This document shows, piece by piece, positions 1-7,084 of a DNA stretch of 9,365 bases (position 1 is its first letter; every line of letters starts with the position of its first letter). The notes beneath the pieces are model-generated. The model saw only the letters and a list, made by a program, of their open reading frames with translations, was not told where the DNA came from and did no database searches. The stretch lies in assembly GCA_964535025.1 (NCBI GenBank), contig CAZHRW010000166.1, positions 1-9,365 of the forward strand, given 5' to 3'. Source of the stretch: JAAYZK01 sp964535025. Lineage in GTDB: Bacteria > Planctomycetota > Phycisphaerae > SM23-33 > FEN-1343. The translations under genes were made by a program, and so were the position numbers.

Positions 1-40
1 CCCCGCCATAAATAGGGACGGTGACTTAACAAACGCGGGG
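1..40. repeat. Short inverted repeat, possible fragment of a dispersed repeat
   Basis: CCCCGC (1-6) is matched by its complement GCGGGG (35-40) across a 28-base loop containing AAATAGGGACGGTGAC. The AATAGGGACGGT string resembles half of REP-type repeats seen in many environmental genomes, but only one copy is visible and the element is cut by the window edge. No gene overlaps it. Confidence 0.25.
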
Positions 41-126
41 TATCTCGGTATTGCAATGCAGAAATTGCAAGTCCTTGTCAAATAAGAACTGGACCCCGGC
101 ATGGCACCGGCAAAAACGGCATCCTC

Positions 127-164
127 CCGCGCCGGCGAAAAAAACGTTTCCGCCGGCGCGGCGG
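127..164 (-). terminator. Possible terminator hairpin after mnmG
   Basis: It lies just downstream of the mnmG stop codon at 174. Positions 127-137 and 151-161 form a perfect 11-bp GC-rich stem, but with the A7/T7 run in its loop. An alternative minus-strand fold pairs 160-164 with 150-154 (CCGCC/GGCGG) and places a run of seven U (144-138) five bases further on, closer to an intrinsic terminator. Either fold could end the mnmG transcript; the spacing before the U run is not ideal. Confidence 0.4.
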
Positions 165-173
165 CGGCGGCCG

Positions 174-2000
174 CTAGCGGCGGTGCAGATGAACCGACAG
201 CACCATGATGTCCGCCGGCGTGATGCCGCTGACCCGCAACGCCTGCCCGAGCGTCCGCGGGCGGATCGCCGTCAGCCGTTGGCGGGCCTCGTGGCGGAGA
301 TGGGGCACCGCGGCGTAGTCGAGGGCCGGGGGGATCGGCCGGTGCTCGAGGTCGCCCAACTGCCGGGCCTGACGCTGCTGGCGGGCGACGTAGCCGGCGT
401 AGAGGCAGTCGGTCGCGACCTGCCGCACCGCCGCCGGGGCGGCGTCGAGGAGATCGGCCACCGCGGCGGCGGCCGGGTGGTCGGCGGCGTCGGCCAGCAG
501 GCCGGTCAGGCTGCGGTTGGGGTCGGCCAGGAGGGTCGCGGCGGACTTGCCGTCGAGGCGGAGCGTCTCGAGTAGCTGCCGCGTACGCCGCATTGCGTCG
601 GCGTGGGCGTCGAAGCGGGCGGCGCGGGCCGCGTCGATCAGGCCCAGCGACCGCGCCAGCGGGGTCAGGCGTGTATCGGCGTTGTCGGCCCGCAGTTGGA
701 GGCGGTACTCGGCGCGGCTTGTGAACATGCGGTAGGGCTCGGTAACGCCCTTGGTGACCAGGTCGTCGATCATCACGCCGATGTACGCCTCGTCGCGGCC
801 CAGGACGACCGGCTCGGCGCCCGCCAGGGTGCGGGCGGCGTTGAGCCCCGCCATGAGGCCCTGGCCGGCGGCTTCCTCGTAGCCGGTGGTGCCGTTGACC
901 TGCCCGGCCAGGTAGAGCCCGCCGACGGCCTTGGCGGCGAGGGTGGCGTCCAGTTGGGTTGGCGGGGCGTAGTCGTATTCGATGGCGTAGCCGTACCGCA
1001 TCACCCGCGCGTCGGCCAGCCCGTCGATTTGCCGGAGCATCGCATCCTGCACGTCGACCGGCAGGCTGGTGGTCAGCCCGTTGATGTAGACGCGGGGGGT
1101 GCGGCGGCCTTCCGGTTCGAGGAACAGTTGGTGGCTGGGCCGGTCGGCGAACCGCCGGACCTTGATCTCGATGCTGGGGCAGTAGCGGGGGCCGGTGGCG
1201 GTGATCTGGCCGGTATAGAGGGGCACCCGGGCGGCGTTGTCGAGGATCAGCCGGTGGACGTCGGGGTTGGTCCGCGTGATCCAGCAGGGCAGTTGGTCGA
1301 GGTCGACGCGGTCGGTCATGAAGCTGAACGGCGTCGGCGCCTCGTCGCCGTCCTGGCGCTGGCAGCGGTCGTAGTCGATGGTCCGCCCGTCGACGCGGGG
1401 GCAGGTGTCGGTCTTGAGGCGGTCCAGTTCGATCCCGGCCGCCCGCAGCGACGCGCTGAGCCGTGCGGCGGGCGGCTCGTCGATCCGACCGCCGGGCCAG
1501 GTCTCGGGGCCCCGGTGGAGCACGCCGCGAAGGAACGTGCCGGCGGTGATGACCACCGCCCCGGCGGCCAGCTCGGCTCCGTCGGCCAGTCGCACGCCCG
1601 CCGCGCGGCCGCGATCGGTCACCAGGGCGACGGCCTCGCCGGCGAGGACCGTCAGGTTCGCCATCGACGCCAGGGTCGCCTGGACGTGCCGCTCGTACGC
1701 CTCCCGGTCCGACTGGCATCGCGGCCCCCAGACGGCGCGGCCCTTGGAGCGATTGAGCATGCGGTACTGCACGGCGGTCGCGTCGGCCGCCAGGCCCATC
1801 ACGCCGCCCATGGCGTCGATCTCGCGGACGATCTGCCCCTTGCCGATCCCCCCGATCGCCGGGTTGCACGACATCCGGGCGATCGCGCCGGGATCGAGCG
1901 TCACCAGCGCGGTCCGCCGCCCCAGCCGCGCCGCCGCCGCGGACGCCTCCACGCCGGCGTGCCCGCCGCCGACGACGATGATGTCGAAGTCCCTGTCCAC
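174..2000 (-). CDS. mnmG: tRNA uridine-5-carboxymethylaminomethyl(34) synthesis enzyme MnmG (GidA)
   Basis: This FAD enzyme works with MnmE to build the cmnm5 group on U34 of tRNAs reading split codon boxes, in the cytoplasm. Seen in the 608-aa product, a normal length for the family: the FAD-binding GGGHAG at 11-16; SCNPAIGGIGKG at 44-55 with Cys45; the GidA signature GPRYCPSIEIKVRRF at 270-284 with Cys274; and the second signature AGQVNGTTGYEEAAGQG at 365-381. Cys45 and Cys274 sit where E. coli MnmG has its two functional cysteines. The start is GTG, preceded by AGAGGTGG (minus strand, 2015-2008), which overlaps the stop codon of the upstream prenyltransferase gene. The 13-base gap and this shared site indicate cotranscription. 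One oddity: the normally near-invariant KTGTPPR motif reads KTDTCPR at 196-202. MnmE is not in the window. Confidence 0.97.
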   Translation of the reverse strand: MDRDFDIIVVGGGHAGVEASAAAARLGRRTALVTLDPGAIARMSCNPAIGGIGKGQIVREIDAMGGVMGLAADATAVQYRMLNRSKGRAVWGPRCQSDREAYERHVQATLASMANLTVLAGEAVALVTDRGRAAGVRLADGAELAAGAVVITAGTFLRGVLHRGPETWPGGRIDEPPAARLSASLRAAGIELDRLKTDTCPRVDGRTIDYDRCQRQDGDEAPTPFSFMTDRVDLDQLPCWITRTNPDVHRLILDNAARVPLYTGQITATGPRYCPSIEIKVRRFADRPSHQLFLEPEGRRTPRVYINGLTTSLPVDVQDAMLRQIDGLADARVMRYGYAIEYDYAPPTQLDATLAAKAVGGLYLAGQVNGTTGYEEAAGQGLMAGLNAARTLAGAEPVVLGRDEAYIGVMIDDLVTKGVTEPYRMFTSRAEYRLQLRADNADTRLTPLARSLGLIDAARAARFDAHADAMRRTRQLLETLRLDGKSAATLLADPNRSLTGLLADAADHPAAAAVADLLDAAPAAVRQVATDCLYAGYVARQQRQARQLGDLEHRPIPPALDYAAVPHLRHEARQRLTAIRPRTLGQALRVSGITPADIMVLSVHLHRR

Positions 2001-2013
2001 GCCTCGTCCACCT

Positions 2014-2934
2014 CTACCCGCGACGGGCGGCGATCCTGCCCGGTAGCCACATCACGCCCACCATCGCCGCCAGCAGCGCCAGGAACAGCCCCGTCGCCGC
2101 GTCGGCTCCGGCGGTGGTTACGAACGCCAGGTCCAGCAGGATCATCCAGCCGGCGCCGATTACCCGCAACGCCGGCCCGCGGCGGGGGGGCGACACCCGC
2201 GTGAAGATCAGGGCGAACACCACGGCGAACAGCGCCCACGTGGCGCCCACGATGCCCAGCGACCGCTGGGCCGGCCACCACTGCACCGGCCGGCGCTGCC
2301 CGACGGCGGTCAGCACGACCAGCACGACGCCCACCGCCACCAGCAGGTGGAACCAGTTGTTGCCGTACAGCGGCGGCCGCTGGCCCTCCCACGCATAGGC
2401 GAACGCCTCGACGAGCAGGGCGTGGGCCGCCAGGATGCCCGGCACCGCCCACCACCGCAGGACCGCCTCGCCCGTCAGGCCCATCGCCGCGACGGCCGCG
2501 TGCACCAGCGCCGCCAGCACCAGCGCCGACGGCGGCCACCGCTTGGCGCCGCCGAGCCAGACGGCCGTCAGGGCCAGCGCCGCCAGGACCGTCTTCGGCT
2601 CCAGGGCGCCGGCGAAGCCGAACGCCGTGCCCGCCGCCGCGGCGGCGCCGGCCAGGGCGAGCAGGCCCGCCAGCCAGTCGGGCAGGTCGCCCGTGACGAT
2701 CGGGTTGGTCCGCTCGGCCGGCGGGCGCTGGCGGTCGCGGGGCGCATCGACCAGCACGCTTCCGGCGGCGCCGAAGACGTAGATCCCCGCCGCCGCCACC
2801 CAGGCCGGCACGAGGGCCGCCCAGGGCAGCCCGGCGCCCTTGCCCATCAGCACGACGACAACCGAGGCGTTGGCCAGCACGCTGGGCAGCAGGGGCAGCC
2901 GGAGCACAACCAGGAGCGCCGTCAGCGTTTTCAT
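2014..2934 (-). CDS. UbiA-like membrane prenyltransferase
   Basis: The 306-aa polytopic membrane protein has about eight or nine hydrophobic segments. After the second comes the family's first aspartate-rich loop: VLVDAPRDRQRPPAERTNP at 60-78, then IVTGDLP. This matches the UbiA pattern NDxxDxxxD...RP.RPI.SG, but with the initial Asn replaced by Val; Asp63 and Asp67 are retained. The second Asp-rich motif is not evident: the equivalent loop reads FAYAWEGQRPP at 178-188. UbiA enzymes transfer polyprenyl groups to aromatic or other acceptors, but the acceptor here is unknown and the degenerate motifs leave activity open. Start chosen at ATG 2934, where MKTLTALLVVLRLP begins the first membrane segment as in the family; longer starts add a GC-rich, non-homologous tail. 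No clear Shine-Dalgarno site precedes it. It is first in a unit with mnmG and divergent from the glycosyltransferase. Confidence 0.75.
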   Translation of the reverse strand: MKTLTALLVVLRLPLLPSVLANASVVVVLMGKGAGLPWAALVPAWVAAAGIYVFGAAGSVLVDAPRDRQRPPAERTNPIVTGDLPDWLAGLLALAGAAAAAGTAFGFAGALEPKTVLAALALTAVWLGGAKRWPPSALVLAALVHAAVAAMGLTGEAVLRWWAVPGILAAHALLVEAFAYAWEGQRPPLYGNNWFHLLVAVGVVLVVLTAVGQRRPVQWWPAQRSLGIVGATWALFAVVFALIFTRVSPPRRGPALRVIGAGWMILLDLAFVTTAGADAATGLFLALLAAMVGVMWLPGRIAARRG

Positions 2935-3067
2935 GGCCGCATGGTAGGAACCCGCGGCGCCAGGCACAAGGCGGCAGTGCGCCGCCCGCGGCCGCCCGAG
3001 CCGCACGTTGCGTCCGCGGCCGTCCGGTCCTACGATGGGGCCCGCCGCGGCAAGGAGCGCGGGGACC
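2935..3067. promoter_or_regulatory. Divergent intergenic region between prenyltransferase and glycosyltransferase
   Basis: The 133 bases separate two genes reading outwards, so promoters for both must lie here or overlap the gene starts. The sequence is very GC-rich and I can see no convincing -35/-10 pair on either strand. The only clear signal is AAGGAG at 3052-3057, the ribosome binding site for the plus-strand gene, 10 bases before its ATG. Confidence 0.5.
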
Positions 3068-4246
3068 ATGAGCACGCTGCCCACCATCCTGATCGCCGTC
3101 AGCGGGCTGGTCGCCCTGATCTGGACGGTGCGCCACGTGGCGTTGTCGTTCAGCGCCGGCGTCCCGGACGCCCTAAGCGGCGAGGCGCCCGGACCGCCGC
3201 CGGCCATGCCGCGCGTGTCGGTCCTGCTGGCGGCCAAGGATGAGCGGGACAACATCGCCCCGTGCCTGCGGAGCCTGCTGGCACAGGACTACGGCAACTT
3301 CGAGGTCATCGTCGTCGACGACCGCAGCACGGACGGCACGGGCGAGATCGCCGCCGAGGTCGCCGCGTGCGATCCGCGGGTCAAGCTGATCACCGTCGAC
3401 GCCCTCCCCGACGGCTGGTGCGGGAAGAACCATGCCATCTGGACCGCCGCCCGGGCGGCGAGCGGATCGTGGCTGTGCACCGTCGACGCCGACTGCCGGC
3501 AGACCTCGACGCGGTCGCTGTCGGTCGCCGTCGACTACGCGACGGCCGAGGGCGTGGACATGCTGTCGATCCTGCCGGTGCTGAAGATGAAGGGGTTCTG
3601 GGAGAACGTCGTCCAGCCGGTCTGCGGGGCGATCCTGGTGTACTGGTACCGGCCCGTCGAGGTGAACGATCCCACGCGGCCGGTGGCGTATGCCAACGGG
3701 GCGTTCATGCTCATCCGCCGCGAGGCCTACGACGCCGTCGGCGGCCACGAGGCGATCCGCGCCGAGCTGATGGAGGACCTCCGCCTCGCCCGCCGCGTCA
3801 AGGACGCCGGCTTCCGCCTGCGGGTGATCCGCAACGACGGGCTCTACGAGGTCCGCATGTACCCCTCCCTGGCCGACACGCTGGCCGGCTGGAGCCGCAT
3901 CTTCTGGGGCGCTTTCCCCAGCCGCCGGCGGCTGCGGCTGACGATGATCGTCCTGGCCCTGATCAGCCTCTCGCCGTACCTCGTGGGCCTGTGGGCCTGG
4001 ACGGGGTGGCTGGCGGACGGCTCGGCCGGCTGGCTCGCCGCCGCCATCGTCGCCACGGCCGCCGCGATCATCCAGATCGCCTTCATGGCACGGCTCTACC
4101 CGCTGCTCAACGCCCGTCGCGGCCTCTGCTGGACCTGGCCGCTCGGCTGCGTCCTCGCCCTGGCAGCCCTCATCCGCGCCTACCGCTTCCACGGCGCCGG
4201 GCGCTCCATCGTGTGGCGGGAGACGACCTACACAACCGGGACGTGA
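3068..4246 (+). CDS. Membrane-associated family 2 glycosyltransferase (HpnB/CrtQ-like)
   Basis: The 392-aa protein has an N-terminal membrane anchor (about 4-28) and a GT-A catalytic domain: RVSVLLAAKDE at 49-59, VDDRSTDGTG at 83-92, the metal-binding DAD at 140-142, and ELMED at 233-237 carrying the likely catalytic Asp237. At 274-280 the GWSRIFW segment sits where processive enzymes have QxxRW. Three hydrophobic segments follow (about 290-312, 321-341, 355-371). The layout and the GWCGKNHAIW motif (116-125) match the HpnB/CrtQ-like group, whose members glycosylate hopanoids or carotenoid acids. No squalene/hopene or carotenoid gene is visible here, so the acceptor lipid is unknown. ATG 3068 is preferred because AAGGAG lies 10 bases upstream and the anchor starts immediately; an earlier ATG at 3008 would add a GC-rich tail. 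It diverges from the prenyltransferase gene; a link through polyprenyl lipids is inference. Confidence 0.88.
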   Translation: MSTLPTILIAVSGLVALIWTVRHVALSFSAGVPDALSGEAPGPPPAMPRVSVLLAAKDERDNIAPCLRSLLAQDYGNFEVIVVDDRSTDGTGEIAAEVAACDPRVKLITVDALPDGWCGKNHAIWTAARAASGSWLCTVDADCRQTSTRSLSVAVDYATAEGVDMLSILPVLKMKGFWENVVQPVCGAILVYWYRPVEVNDPTRPVAYANGAFMLIRREAYDAVGGHEAIRAELMEDLRLARRVKDAGFRLRVIRNDGLYEVRMYPSLADTLAGWSRIFWGAFPSRRRLRLTMIVLALISLSPYLVGLWAWTGWLADGSAGWLAAAIVATAAAIIQIAFMARLYPLLNARRGLCWTWPLGCVLALAALIRAYRFHGAGRSIVWRETTYTTGT

Positions 4247-4299
4247 GGATAGGCAAGCCCTGATTTTGCCTCAGGCTGCGTAGGCCGATGGGCTGACGG

Positions 4300-4329
4300 T
4301 TGACTCGTGGATAGGTTTTGCATTACAAT
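4300..4329 (+). promoter_or_regulatory. Predicted sigma-70-type promoter of the toxin-antitoxin module
   Basis: TTGACT (4300-4305) matches the -35 consensus at five of six bases. TACAAT (4324-4329) matches the -10 consensus at five of six. The spacer is 18 bases. The transcript would start near 4336, giving a leader of roughly 12 bases before the antitoxin ATG. Confidence 0.65.
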
Positions 4330-4336
4330 GTAATAC
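4320..4336. promoter_or_regulatory. 17-bp palindromic operator overlapping the -10 box
   Basis: GCATTACA-A-TGTAATAC is an inverted repeat of two 8-base half-sites (TGTAATGC and TGTAATAC on their respective strands) around one central base, with one mismatch. The -10 box TACAAT lies inside it. Ribbon-helix-helix antitoxins usually bind such palindromes as dimers of dimers and repress their own operon, so this is the expected autoregulatory site of the adjacent antitoxin. Binding itself is inferred. Confidence 0.7.
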
Positions 4337-4347
4337 AGGTGAAGGCC

Positions 4348-4566
4348 ATGAGACACACCATTTCAGTCAGTTTACCTGAGGATCTGCGCAAGGAACTCGA
4401 TGAGTTCACCGCCGAGGAGGGGATGTCGCGGAGCGAGATCATCCAGGCCTCTTTACGTGACTTCATCTTCCTCCGCCGGTTTCGTTCGATCCGCAACCAG
4501 ATGATGCTGCACGCGCAGCAGGAAGGCATCTTCACTGATCAGGATGTGTTTGACAGGGTCTCATGA
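4348..4566 (+). CDS. Ribbon-helix-helix (CopG/VapB-type) antitoxin
   Basis: The 72-aa protein begins with the beta-strand RHTISVSLP (2-10). Next come helix A (about 11-25), the turn GMSRSE (25-30) and helix B (28-40), the standard RHH_1 DNA-binding fold. Residues 43-72 are an amphipathic, charged tail of the kind that wraps the partner toxin. It should neutralise the PIN toxin and repress the operon by binding the palindrome at 4320-4336. ATG 4348 is chosen because homologous proteins begin close to the beta-strand and AGGTG lies 6 bases upstream; a GTG at 4339 and a TTG at 4318 are in frame, but the TTG would start inside the promoter. Its stop codon overlaps the toxin start (ATGA). Base composition is visibly lower in GC than the flanking genes, suggesting acquisition. 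Confidence 0.88.
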   Translation: MRHTISVSLPEDLRKELDEFTAEEGMSRSEIIQASLRDFIFLRRFRSIRNQMMLHAQQEGIFTDQDVFDRVS

Positions 4567-4979
4567 GAATCCTGTTGGATACCAATGTTCTGATCTCCGC
4601 CTTCATCGCGCACGGCACTGGCAAGGATCTGCTGGAATACTGCGCCCTCTCCCATGAACTGGTTTGTTCGAAAGCCGTGCTGGGAGAATTCCGTTCGGTG
4701 CTGATCGAAAAGTTCCACTTCCCGCCTCGCCAGGTGGCTCGCGCCATCGCCCTGTTGAGGCGGCGATTGAGGATGGTTGTCCCTGTGGATGTTCCCGTCG
4801 GGACGTCTCGAGATGACGACGATCTCGTTGTTCTTGGCACTGCTGTGGCCGGCGAGTGCGATTGCCTGGTCACCGGTGACAGGGACCTCTTGTCGCTCGA
4901 GCGATACGCCGATGTGGACATTCTCTCGCCACAGGCATTCTGGCGGTACGAGGCCACCAGGGGCACCGCCGGGAGGTGA
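4563..4979 (+). CDS. PIN-domain toxin (putative RNase, VapC-like / COG1569 type)
   Basis: The 138-aa protein is a single PIN domain. LDTNVLISA (5-13) holds the first acidic residue Asp6. GEFRSVL (41-47) supplies Glu42. RDDDDLVVL (83-91) supplies the third acidic position, probably Asp87. TGDRDLL (104-110) supplies Asp106 and Asp108. These form the Mg2+-binding site of VapC-like ribonucleases, which cleave tRNA or other RNA. All acidic positions are intact, so the toxin is probably active. The start overlaps the antitoxin stop by 4 bases, which implies translational coupling and balanced expression from the single upstream promoter. The RLRMVVPVDVPVG segment before the third motif and the overall layout fit the 'putative toxin-antitoxin system toxin component, PIN family' better than classical short VapC. 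The RNA target is unknown. Confidence 0.9.
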   Translation: MRILLDTNVLISAFIAHGTGKDLLEYCALSHELVCSKAVLGEFRSVLIEKFHFPPRQVARAIALLRRRLRMVVPVDVPVGTSRDDDDLVVLGTAVAGECDCLVTGDRDLLSLERYADVDILSPQAFWRYEATRGTAGR

Positions 4980-5018
4980 TGCGGTCCCGATTACCGGCGT
5001 CAGACGCGGATGCCGTCC

Positions 5019-6008
5019 CTACTCGTGCAGTTCCACGATATCGCGATCGTCGAGGACCTCGGTGCGGTGGACCTGTTGGCCGTCGTGGCGGGTGGGGCCC
5101 CAGATGCGGGCGAACTTGAGCTTGTCGGGCAGGTCGCGGTGGATGGCGCGGGCGAGGTCGTCGACGGTCGAGCCGACCGGGAGGGTGAACGGGTCGGTCA
5201 GTTCGTCTCTGTGGCCGGGCACGCGGGTGTACACGCGGATCAGGTGCAGCAGCCGCCAGAGCGTCTCGGCAAGGGACTCGAAGCCGGCGCCGGTCGTGCA
5301 GTCCACGCCGCACAGCGCCAGGTCGGTCCCGGCCAGCTCGCCGAGCGTGGCGATCTCGTCGGCGTCGACGGCGTCGGCGTGCGTGACCGCGATCAGCCCC
5401 GGACGGCCGAGGGGGGCCTCGGCGGGGATCTCGACGGCCGGGCGATTGAACAGCGGCGTCCGCTTGGCGGCCAGGATGGCCAGGGCCCGTTCGATCTGGT
5501 CGAGGCTTTCCGGGCTGGACGCGTCGACGGCCACGATGACCGCGCGGGCGCGGCGCAGCAGGTTGACCAGCCCCGCCTCGACGTGCTCGTCCGAGATGGG
5601 CGGCGTGTCGATCAACTGGAACTTCACATCCTGCCACGCCCACATCCCCGGCACCGGCAGCGTCGTGGCGTAGGGGTAGGGCTCGACCTTCACCTTCGCC
5701 TCGGTCACCGCCGCGAGGATCGAGCTCTTGCCCGTATTGGGCAGCCCGACGACGGCCACCTGGGCGGCCCCGCTGCGGACGATGGTGTAGGGGTCCGCCT
5801 GGGTCGTCGGGCGGCCCTTGCCGGCCGCCTGCTCGCGTTTGAGCGTGCTGATCTTGCGCTTCAGCTCCGACTGGACCTTCTCCGAGCCCTTGTGCTTGGG
5901 GATCAGCCGGAGCATCTCCTCCAGCGCCGCGAGCTTCTCGGCGTCCGTGGTCGCCTCCCGATAGCGGGCCTCGGCCTTCTCGTATTCGGGTGTCGCATTA
6001 ACGGGCAT
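5019..6008 (-). CDS. DRG/OBG-like GTPase with C-terminal TGS domain
   Basis: The 329-aa cytoplasmic protein has three parts. Residues 1-70 are a charged helical region, perhaps coiled coil. Residues 82-250 are the G domain: P-loop GLPNTGKSS at 88-96, switch I-like YPYATTLPVPGM at 111-122, and DTPP at 134-137 in place of the usual DxxG. Residues 255-329 are a TGS domain, with FTLPVGSTVDDLARAIH at 274-290 and a final DRDIVELHE. The order G domain then TGS and the ATTLPVPG segment are typical of DRG-type proteins, which bind ribosomes or tRNA-associated factors; the role here is unknown. The base-specificity motif NKxD is not conserved: the equivalent position reads THAD at 209-212. The start at ATG 6008 is chosen because the charged helix begins there; a longer start at 6125 adds a GC-rich, Arg-rich tail. 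Upstream GGACAGG is a weak ribosome binding site. It converges with the toxin gene, 39 bases apart, with no clear terminator between. Confidence 0.85.
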   Translation of the reverse strand: MPVNATPEYEKAEARYREATTDAEKLAALEEMLRLIPKHKGSEKVQSELKRKISTLKREQAAGKGRPTTQADPYTIVRSGAAQVAVVGLPNTGKSSILAAVTEAKVKVEPYPYATTLPVPGMWAWQDVKFQLIDTPPISDEHVEAGLVNLLRRARAVIVAVDASSPESLDQIERALAILAAKRTPLFNRPAVEIPAEAPLGRPGLIAVTHADAVDADEIATLGELAGTDLALCGVDCTTGAGFESLAETLWRLLHLIRVYTRVPGHRDELTDPFTLPVGSTVDDLARAIHRDLPDKLKFARIWGPTRHDGQQVHRTEVLDDRDIVELHE

Positions 6009-6387
6009 GGCCTGTCCATTATCGCGGATCCGCCCGATCCGGCAAGGCGTCGCGCCCGGGCGACAGGCCACCCGTCTTTCCGACCGGGCAGACGAAAGTG
6101 CACCCTCGAAGGCCGGCCGCCCCAAACCCCCTCTCGGCAGATCTGCCGAAAACGACCTGACGAAGGATCCTGGGTATATTCTATCCGGTTCTCCTCCCGT
6201 TTTCGTGGTTACTTTGTCGCCGCAAACAGAACGGCCAAGAGAGCCACAAAGGCCACAAAGAACGCAAAGGAATTAACGGCAACGGCTTGTGCCACAGAGG
6301 GCACGGCTTGCCACGCCGAAGCCTTGCTCGACGCTACCCCGAACTCCGATGACCGCCCGTTGAGTACATTTCGCCGGCAAATGAGAC
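6009..6387. other. Gene-free stretch between the TGS GTPase and the PEP-CTERM gene
   Basis: I find no supported gene in these 379 bases. The right-hand part must hold the GTPase promoter (minus strand), but I can see no clear boxes. It includes a tandem 9-base repeat (6243-6269) and CCACAGAGGGCAC near 6291, related in flavour. A weak hairpin at 6367-6383 follows the PEP-CTERM stop codon. Short reading frames here on both strands lack start signals and resemble chance frames over the repeat. Confidence 0.6.
6243..6269 (+). repeat. Three tandem 9-base units (GCCACAAAG)
   Basis: GCCACAAAG occurs twice head to tail (6243-6251, 6252-6260), followed by the diverged unit AACGCAAAG (6261-6269). CAAAG-rich tandem strings of this kind are scattered in intergenic regions of planctomycetes and other environmental bacteria. 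Its function is unknown. Confidence 0.6.
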
Positions 6388-7062
6388 TCAGATCGTGTGA
6401 CGCCGTCGAATCAGCGCCAGCCCACCGACAGCCAGCAGGCTCATCGAGGCCGGTTCCGGGACGGGCGTCACGATCAAGACCACAGTTGTCCCGGCATGGG
6501 TGCATAGAGAATTCCACCCCTCAAAATCGAACCCTGTAATCGTGTAATCCATCCCTCCCCACAGTAAAATGTAAGGCTCAGCCTGCGGATAAAGCACCGG
6601 TCCATCCCCGTAATGACAGACGAAATGATAGCCTGCTGTGACGAAATCCTCCGGGGCCTCGTTAAGCTCATAGTTCAGATCGAACATATAGGGCGTATCG
6701 CTGACGGTCACCGCGAGCTGAAAATATGTATTGCCATGCGAGAAGTTAATGGCGCCCCCCGCATCCTCGTTGACGACCAGGTCTATCGCCGACGAAACAT
6801 CGACAGTCCACACGTCCAGCGCATTGACCTGCTGCGCGATTTCCAGCTCGGCGTGGGCCGAGCCGAGAGCGACATCCGCCACCTCGGCCGTCGCCGACAA
6901 CCCCTCCTGAAAATCATGAAGCACGACAACCTCCGATTGCCCAAGCTCCGCGATCGCCTCGGAATAGTCCCACCAGAAATCTATCCCCGCCTGCGCGGTT
7001 CCGGCCATAAACACCACCGCCGTGAATAGCGCATGGCCCAGCCAGGATCTGTTCGTCTGCAT
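6388..7062 (-). CDS. Secreted PEP-CTERM sorting-domain protein
   Basis: The 224-aa protein has an N-terminal signal peptide: basic start MQTNRS, hydrophobic 11-21, and likely cleavage after AQA at 23-25. The mature part (26-199) is acidic, beta-rich and of no family I recognise. The C terminus is a PEP-CTERM tail: VPEP at 201-204, the hydrophobic stretch ASMSLLAVGGLALI, then RRRHTI. This tail directs processing by an exosortase after export, and such proteins are usually extracellular or exopolysaccharide-associated. No exosortase gene is present in the window. The start at ATG 7062 is fixed by a strong AAGGAGG (minus strand, 7077-7071) eight bases upstream; a longer frame from 7110 would place the ribosome site inside the gene. 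Two Cys (149 and 187) could form a disulfide after export. GC content is lower than in the core genes. An inverted repeat lies in its leader. Confidence 0.85.
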   Translation of the reverse strand: MQTNRSWLGHALFTAVVFMAGTAQAGIDFWWDYSEAIAELGQSEVVVLHDFQEGLSATAEVADVALGSAHAELEIAQQVNALDVWTVDVSSAIDLVVNEDAGGAINFSHGNTYFQLAVTVSDTPYMFDLNYELNEAPEDFVTAGYHFVCHYGDGPVLYPQAEPYILLWGGMDYTITGFDFEGWNSLCTHAGTTVVLIVTPVPEPASMSLLAVGGLALIRRRHTI

Positions 7063-7084
7063 TCTCTGCTCCTCCTTCTGTGCG

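Noticed and set aside
603..2204. Long plus-strand reading frame (533 codons) opposite mnmG
   Set aside because: It lies antisense to the well-supported mnmG, its product is Gly/Arg/Asp-rich without motifs, and long antisense frames are expected from high-GC codon bias.
1901..3136. 411-codon minus-strand frame over the prenyltransferase
   Set aside because: It is a frame shadow rich in Arg/Gly/Pro; the overlapping frame gives a coherent polytopic membrane protein with a UbiA-type motif.
4251..4271. Hairpin AGGCAA/TTGCCT after the glycosyltransferase stop codon
   Set aside because: Six base pairs with a 9-base loop and no following T run; too weak to call a terminator.
6367..6383. Possible terminator after the PEP-CTERM gene (CATTT...AAATG)
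   Set aside because: Only five weak outer pairs around a 7-base loop and no U tract on either strand.
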